Positions 24,386 to 28,640 of a stretch of DNA of 28,640 nt are shown here, one piece after another; position 1 is the first letter of the stretch, and each line of letters begins with the position of its first letter. The notes beneath the pieces were generated by a model. That model did not search any database. It was given only the letters and a program-made list of their open reading frames with translations, and had not been told where the DNA came from. Position numbers and translations under genes: made by a program. The DNA lies in NCBI GenBank assembly GCA_937998045.1, contig CALKVG010000290.1, forward strand, positions 1-28,640. The letters run 5' to 3'. The DNA comes from an uncultured Myxococcales bacterium. GTDB lineage: Bacteria > Myxococcota_A > Polyangia > Polyangiales > Polyangiaceae.

Positions 24386-25738
24386 ATGAGCACCGCAGCC
24401 GAAATCCAAACTGCGCCACCGTCACGTTCGCTGCGTGACCTTCCGCGGGCTCGTGGAGTGCCGCTCCTCGGCAGCGCACTTTCGATCCTGGGGAACCCGA
24501 ACCCGTTTCTGCTCGAGCAGTACCGAAGGCTCGGTCCGATCTTCCGGCTGCACGCGGTCCACCACCGCTTCACCGTCCTCGCCGGGCCCGAGGCGAACGC
24601 GCTGTTCTCTCGAAGCGCCGACAAGCACCTACACGCCGAGCCGTCGTGGCGCGCGTTCAACACGAACTTCGGCGCGACCTGCGTAGCGCCCGGGATCGAC
24701 GGGCCTCCCCACCATCGCGTCCGCAAGATGCTGCAGCGCGGTTATTCGCGTGGCGCGATCCTACGGCGCTTGCCCGAGGCCGTAGCCATCGCTCGTCGCG
24801 TGCTCGACCGGTTCGCGCCGGGCCCGGTGGCGCTCGTGCCCCTGTGTCGGGCGATCGTCACCGAGCAGCTCGGCACGCTCGTCCTCGGGCGCGGGCCGGG
24901 CGAGTACCTGGACGATCTCTCCCGGAACATCCGCTTCGCGCTGAATTGCCTCGTGACTCGCCAGTGGCCTGCGGCGATGTTGCGGCTCCCGGCGTACCAG
25001 CGCGCGCGGCGGCGGTTCTTCGAGTTCGCGGACGCGATCCTCGCCGCCCGCGGCAAACCGGGGGCGCCGAACTCCGACTTGCTCGACGACATGCAGGCGT
25101 TCGTGGACGCCGATCCCTCGGCCCTCAGCGAAGCCGACAAGCAGATGGTCGCGATGGGCCCCTTCATCGCCGGGCTCGACACGGTGGCCAACACCGTCGC
25201 GTTCCTCATGTACGCCCTGCTGCGAGAGCCCGCGGTCCTCGGTCGCGTCGAGGCCGACGCCCACGCGCTGCTCGCAGACCCCGGCTCGCTGAGCGGCGAA
25301 CGCCTCGCCGAAGCCCGCGCCGTGAACGGCGCCGTCCAGGAGACGCTGCGCCTGTACCCGATCGCCCCGCTCATCTTCCGGCACGTCGCAGCGCCTTTCG
25401 ACTTCGGCGGCTACCACGTCCCCTCCGGCGAGCCGGTCCTTTTCGCGACCACGATGGTGCACCACATGCCGGAGTATTTCCCGGACCCTCTGCGGTTCGA
25501 CATCGACCGCTACGAGCGGCCAGCGCGCAGGGGAGCGGCGATCTGCTCGTTCGGGCTCGGGCCCCACACCTGCCTGGGGTCGGGGTTCGCCGAGGTTCAG
25601 ATGCAGGTCATCGCGGCCGCTCTGCTGCACTACGCACGGTTCACCCTGGAGCCGGGCGCCCGCCCGCCACGCATTCGGCAGGACCCGACGTTGACGCTCG
25701 GAAACCGTTACAAGGTCCGGCTCGCCGAGCTGCGGTAG
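24386..25738 (+). CDS. Cytochrome P450
   Basis: A 450-residue soluble bacterial-type P450 with all key motifs: I-helix AGLDT (262-266) for oxygen activation, K-helix ETLR (319-322), the FDIDRYERP meander (371-379), and the heme loop SFGLGPHTCLG with proximal Cys 396. No N-terminal membrane anchor; it starts RARGVPLLGSALSILGNP, a Pro-rich hinge more like the CYP102/CYP4 class than most soluble bacterial P450s. The substrate is unknown. No ferredoxin or reductase is nearby. The ATG at 24386 is chosen because homology begins shortly after; the frame stays open for about 1.7 kb upstream but that stretch is antisense to other genes. It stands between two broken genes and behind a palindromic operator candidate. 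Confidence 0.95.
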   Translation: MSTAAEIQTAPPSRSLRDLPRARGVPLLGSALSILGNPNPFLLEQYRRLGPIFRLHAVHHRFTVLAGPEANALFSRSADKHLHAEPSWRAFNTNFGATCVAPGIDGPPHHRVRKMLQRGYSRGAILRRLPEAVAIARRVLDRFAPGPVALVPLCRAIVTEQLGTLVLGRGPGEYLDDLSRNIRFALNCLVTRQWPAAMLRLPAYQRARRRFFEFADAILAARGKPGAPNSDLLDDMQAFVDADPSALSEADKQMVAMGPFIAGLDTVANTVAFLMYALLREPAVLGRVEADAHALLADPGSLSGERLAEARAVNGAVQETLRLYPIAPLIFRHVAAPFDFGGYHVPSGEPVLFATTMVHHMPEYFPDPLRFDIDRYERPARRGAAICSFGLGPHTCLGSGFAEVQMQVIAAALLHYARFTLEPGARPPRIRQDPTLTLGNRYKVRLAELR

Positions 25739-25812
25739 CGCAGCGCGCGCGGGGGGCGCGTCGCTCGATGCCCGCCCTTGCTGCGGGGAGCCTCCTTCTT
25801 AGACATTCCTCG

Positions 25813-26320
25813 ATGCCCCCCATCCTGGTCACGGGCGCCGCAGGCCGTGTCGGTGGAGTCGGTCGCACGCTGGTCGAGCTCCTGCTTCAGCGCGCCCTCC
25901 CCGTCCGCGCGTTCGTTCATCACGACGACGAGCGCGCCGCCGCCCTCCGCGCGGCGGGGGGCCGAGGTCCTGGTCGGCGATCTCACGCGGGTCGAGGACG
26001 TGAGCCGCGCTCTCGACGGAGTGCGGCGCATCTACTTCGGCCTCAGCGTCTCTCCCAAGTACGTTCGAGCCACGGTCACCACGGCTGTCCTCGCCCGCGA
26101 CCTCGGGCAGCGCGAGGTCTTCGTGAACATTTCGCAGATGACCGTCTCGCAGATGAGCGCGACGCGGATGACGGATTCGGCCCAGCAGCGAGAGCACTGG
26201 CTGGCCGAGCAAGTCCTCGACTGGTCCGGGCTCCCCGTCGTGCACCTCCGGCCGACGGTGTTCCTCGAGAACCCGCTCTTCCGGTTTTCGCCGGCTGCAG
26301 GGATGGTTGCGCACGGGTAG
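25813..26320 (+). pseudogene. Truncated, frameshifted NmrA-type NAD(P)-binding reductase
   Basis: It starts MPPILVTGAAGRVGGVGRTL, the Rossmann GxxGxxG of the NmrA/atypical SDR family, and continues to ERAAALRAAG. The frame then changes at the six-G run 25956-25961; removing one G restores GAEVLVGDLTRVEDVSRAL. The second frame continues IYFGLSVSPKYVRATVTTA, VFVNISQMTVSQMS and HWLAEQVLDWSGLPVVHLRP, and ends at a stop after FSPAAGMVAHG. Only about 169 residues remain of the usual 280-300; the substrate-binding C-terminal third is gone. The one-base insertion might be a sequencing error but the truncation would remain. Downstream sequence to the next gene shows no leftover of the lost part. Confidence 0.82.
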
Positions 26321-26418
26321 CCCGAAGGAGCGGCCCACAAGCGGGGTGGTCTGGAGCGACGGCCTCGCGGCGCGACCGCGACGACCGGTGCTTGCCCACG
26401 CACCAGAACCGGAGTCAC

Positions 26419-26436
26419 ATGCCCGGGCATGAGTGA
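26419..26436 (+). other. Five-codon mini-ORF overlapping the flavoprotein start
   Basis: ATG-CCC-GGG-CAT-GAG-TGA (MPGHE) is preceded by GGAG four bases upstream. Its stop overlaps the next gene's start region (ATG at 26429). The flavoprotein ATG itself has no well-spaced Shine-Dalgarno, so initiation at the mini-ORF could feed or limit it. Possibly chance. Confidence 0.3.
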
Positions 26437-28084
26437 CGTCGCCGAAGAGCGTCGGAAGCAGATGTTCCCCAGACTGAGCGACGCGCAGATCGCGCGCCTC
26501 ACACGGTACGGCGCCCGACGCTTCGTCCCGGCCGGCGAGCTCCTCTTCGATCAGGGGACTCCGGCGCCCGGCATCCACGTCATCCTGGGGGGCAGTCTCG
26601 AAATCGTGCGCCCTGGCATTCTTGGAGACGATCCGATCGTCGTCCACCACGCCGGCGAGTTCACCGGCGAAATCAGCCTCCTCGCGGGGCGCCGCACCCT
26701 CGTGAGGGGGCGCATGGTCGAGGCGGGCGACGTCCTCTTCATCGACCAGCAGGGACTACGCCGGATCATCCAGGAAGACTCCGAGGTGAGCGAGCTGCTC
26801 ATGCGGGCGTTCATCCTGCGTCGGGTGGCCCTCATCGCGAGCGGCTGGGGCGACGCGACGCTCATCGGCTCGGCGCACTCCGCGGGCACGCTGCGGCTGC
26901 AGGAATTCCTGACTCGAAATGGACACCCCTACGCGTACATAGACGTTGACCGCGACACCGAGGTCCAGGGCCTGCTCGATCGCTTCCACGTGGCAGTCGG
27001 AGACATCCCGATCGTCATCTGCCGGGGCGAGCTCGTGCTCAAGAACCCCACGAACGAAGCGGTCGCCGAGTGCTTCGGACTGAACCCCGCGCTCGATCCA
27101 GGAAAGCTTCGCGACCTCGTCGTCATCGGCGCCGGGCCCGGCGGTCTCGCGGCGGCCGTCTACGGCGCCTCCGAAGGGCTGGACGTCCTCGTCATCGAAA
27201 TGAACGCGCCGGGAGGGCAGGCTGGAACGAGCTCGAAGATCGAGAACTACCTCGGCTTTCCTACCGGCATCTCCGGACAGGCGCTCGCGGGACGAGCCCT
27301 CGCGCAGGCCGAGAAATTCGGCGCCGAACTGACCGTGGCGTGTCGAGCCACGCGCTTCCATTGCAACGGTGCCAAGGGCTACGAGATCACGCTGGCCAGC
27401 GGCGCGGTCGTGCGCGCACGCGCGATCATCATCGCGAGCGGCGTCGAGTACCGAAAGCTCGCCATCGACAACGTCGATCGCTTCGAGGGCGCCGGCGTTT
27501 ACCATGCCGCGACCCCCACGGAGGCTCGACTCTGCGGCGGAGAGGACATCGTCGTGGTCGGCGGCGCCAACTCCGCGGGGCAGGCGGCGGTGTTCCTCGC
27601 CGGCCAGGCGCGGCACGTGCACGTCCTGATCCGCGGCTCGGGTCTGGCCGACACGATGTCGCGCTACCTGATCCGGCGCATCGAGGAGACGCGGAACATC
27701 ACGCTCCACTCCCAGACGGAGATCGTCGCGCTTCAGGGCGACGATCGGCTCCGCGCCGTGACGTGGCGCGGACCCCACGGCGTCGAGACGCACGCGCTGG
27801 GGCACGTCTTCGTCATGATCGGTGCCCAGCCGAACACGGCCTGGCTCGACGGATGCCTCGCGCTCGACGCCAAAGGATTCGTGAAGACCGGCGGGGATCT
27901 CACCCCGGAGGATCTGTCGCGCGGTCACTGGCCGGTCTCCCGCGCGCCGATGCTCTTCGAGACGAATCGGCGCGGCGTCTTCGCCGTCGGGGACGTGCGC
28001 GCGGGGAGCGTCAAGCGTGTCGCTTCTTCCGTCGGCGAGGGGTCGGTCTGCGTTCAGCTCGTCCACCGGGTGCTCGCCGAGTGA
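26429..28084 (+). CDS. cNMP-binding domain fused to thioredoxin-reductase-like flavoprotein
   Basis: A 551-residue cytosolic protein in three parts. Residues about 12-130 form a cyclic-nucleotide-binding fold (FVPAGELLFDQGTPAPGIHVILGGSLEIV, GEFTGEISLLAGRRTLVRGRMVEAGDVLFI). Residues about 143-215 resemble a thioredoxin/glutaredoxin fold (LIGSAHSAGTLRLQEFLTRN, YIDVDRD, GDIPIVICRGELVLKNPT) without a CxxC. Residues about 228-551 are a TrxR-like FAD/NADPH oxidoreductase: GAGPGG (234-239), GGQAGTSSKIENYLGF, VVVGGANSAGQAAVFL for NADPH, and FAVGDVRAGSVKRVASSVGEG at the end. The TrxR redox CxxC is replaced by ATPTEARLC, as in homologues I recall, so it is not a classical thioredoxin reductase. Substrate or partner unknown. 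The next gene, egtB, starts 2 bases after the stop. Confidence 0.92.
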   Translation: MSDVAEERRKQMFPRLSDAQIARLTRYGARRFVPAGELLFDQGTPAPGIHVILGGSLEIVRPGILGDDPIVVHHAGEFTGEISLLAGRRTLVRGRMVEAGDVLFIDQQGLRRIIQEDSEVSELLMRAFILRRVALIASGWGDATLIGSAHSAGTLRLQEFLTRNGHPYAYIDVDRDTEVQGLLDRFHVAVGDIPIVICRGELVLKNPTNEAVAECFGLNPALDPGKLRDLVVIGAGPGGLAAAVYGASEGLDVLVIEMNAPGGQAGTSSKIENYLGFPTGISGQALAGRALAQAEKFGAELTVACRATRFHCNGAKGYEITLASGAVVRARAIIIASGVEYRKLAIDNVDRFEGAGVYHAATPTEARLCGGEDIVVVGGANSAGQAAVFLAGQARHVHVLIRGSGLADTMSRYLIRRIEETRNITLHSQTEIVALQGDDRLRAVTWRGPHGVETHALGHVFVMIGAQPNTAWLDGCLALDAKGFVKTGGDLTPEDLSRGHWPVSRAPMLFETNRRGVFAVGDVRAGSVKRVASSVGEGSVCVQLVHRVLAE

Positions 28085-28086
28085 CC

Positions 28087-28640
28087 ATGACGCGCGAAGC
28101 CGGGATGGAGCACGATCGGGAACGCCATCGGATGCTCGGGCTCTACGCGGCGACGCGGGCGCGAACCGAGAGCCTCGCCGCTCGGCTGTCTCCGGAGGAT
28201 CAGCAGATCCAGTCGATGCCGGAGGCCAGCCCGACCAAGTGGCATCGGGCGCACACGACCTGGTTCTTCGAGTCGTTCGTTCTCTTGCCGCAGGGGGTCG
28301 AAGTCGTCGACGCGCGATACGCGGTCCTTTTCAATTCGTATTACGAAGCGGTGGGGCCGCGGCATCCGAGGCCGGCGCGCGGGCTTCTCTCGCGCCCGAC
28401 CGCCGCCGAAATCGGCGGCTATCGCCGGCTCGTCGACGAACGGATGGAGCGCCTCGTCCGCGAGGCGGACGGCGCGACGCTCGCACGGATCCTCCCGGTC
28501 ATCGAACTCGGAGTTGCGCACGAGGAGCAGCACCAGGAGCTCATGCTCACGGACATCCTCCACGCGTTTTCGCAGAACCCCCTGCGTCCCGCGTACCTCC
28601 CGGCGGGTCCGTCCTCGGCGTCGCAGACCGCCGACGAGAC
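28087..28640 (+). CDS. egtB: Ergothioneine biosynthesis protein EgtB (5' part)
   Basis: The first 184 codons of an iron-dependent sulfoxide synthase that joins hercynine to a thiol (gamma-glutamylcysteine or cysteine) with O2. The DinB-like N-terminal domain is visible: SPTKWHRAHTTWFFESFVL with the first iron-ligand His, FNSYYEAVGPRHPRPARGLL, and GVAHEEQHQELMLTDILH with the paired HxxxH ligands. The FGE-sulfatase-like C-terminal domain lies beyond the window. The ATG at 28087 is 2 bases after the flavoprotein stop, so the two genes are almost certainly one transcript. An egtD methyltransferase is not present here but could follow. Confidence 0.93.
   Translation, partial: MTREAGMEHDRERHRMLGLYAATRARTESLAARLSPEDQQIQSMPEASPTKWHRAHTTWFFESFVLLPQGVEVVDARYAVLFNSYYEAVGPRHPRPARGLLSRPTAAEIGGYRRLVDERMERLVREADGATLARILPVIELGVAHEEQHQELMLTDILHAFSQNPLRPAYLPAGPSSASQTADE

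Noticed and set aside
26429..28084. Classical thioredoxin reductase (trxB)
   Set aside because: The CxxC of TrxR is absent, replaced by ATPTEARLC, and extra cNMP and thioredoxin-like domains are fused.

Overview
This 28.6 kb stretch is high-GC DNA with densely packed genes and almost no T-rich terminators. It carries an unusual number of exported lipoproteins. Each has a lipobox cysteine followed by a low-complexity Gly/Ser/Asp/Ala linker ('DGG', 'SSG' or 'DADA' tracts) and then a secreted domain: beta-propeller, beta-helix, discoidin, LamG, kelch or lytic transglycosylase. Together with PEGA, cNMP-oxidoreductase, P450 and EgtB genes, this style points to a myxobacterium, most likely of the Polyangia/Sorangiineae type. 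That is an inference from gene content; no rRNA or marker gene is present.

Layout. (1) 1-4549: end of an unidentified gene, a propeller lipoprotein, a convergent orphan histidine kinase, a DUF1440-type membrane protein, and an OmpA-type lipoprotein. (2) 4848-5866: a heavily broken secreted-protein gene, cut off where a methyltransferase gene begins on the other strand. (3) 5865-7239: methyltransferase and YdeI/OmdA-like gene, probably one minus-strand operon. (4) 7362-13916: a run of lipoproteins (cytochrome-c-like, LamG-like, beta-helix, lytic transglycosylase, a frameshifted remnant, kelch). (5) 13983-18066: SelO-type protein AMPylator, divergent Spy/CpxP-like periplasmic protein followed by a strong hairpin, and an MFS exporter. 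(6) 18251-22748: a GH87-like alpha-1,3-glucanase lipoprotein, convergent with a translationally coupled discoidin-lipoprotein/PEGA-protein pair. (7) 22991-26320: a small basic protein, then an intact cytochrome P450 flanked by a truncated, frameshifted FAD monooxygenase and a truncated, frameshifted NmrA-type reductase. (8) 26429-28640: a cNMP-binding/TrxR-like flavoprotein two bases upstream of an ergothioneine synthase gene (egtB), which runs off the end.

The main themes are cell-surface and extracellular polysaccharide interaction (glucanase, beta-helix, discoidin and LamG domains, transglycosylase), envelope stress or redox (Spy-like, SelO, EgtB), and local gene decay. Four genes are broken. 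Three contain single-base indels, two of them in G-runs, so true decay must be separated from sequencing error. One also has large internal deletions and two are truncated, which base-calling error cannot explain. I found no CRISPR array, rRNA, tRNA, insertion sequence or phage module. I see no clear undescribed multi-gene system. The best candidates for follow-up are the cNMP-flavoprotein/EgtB pair, the GH87-like enzyme, and the P450 island with its palindromic operator.
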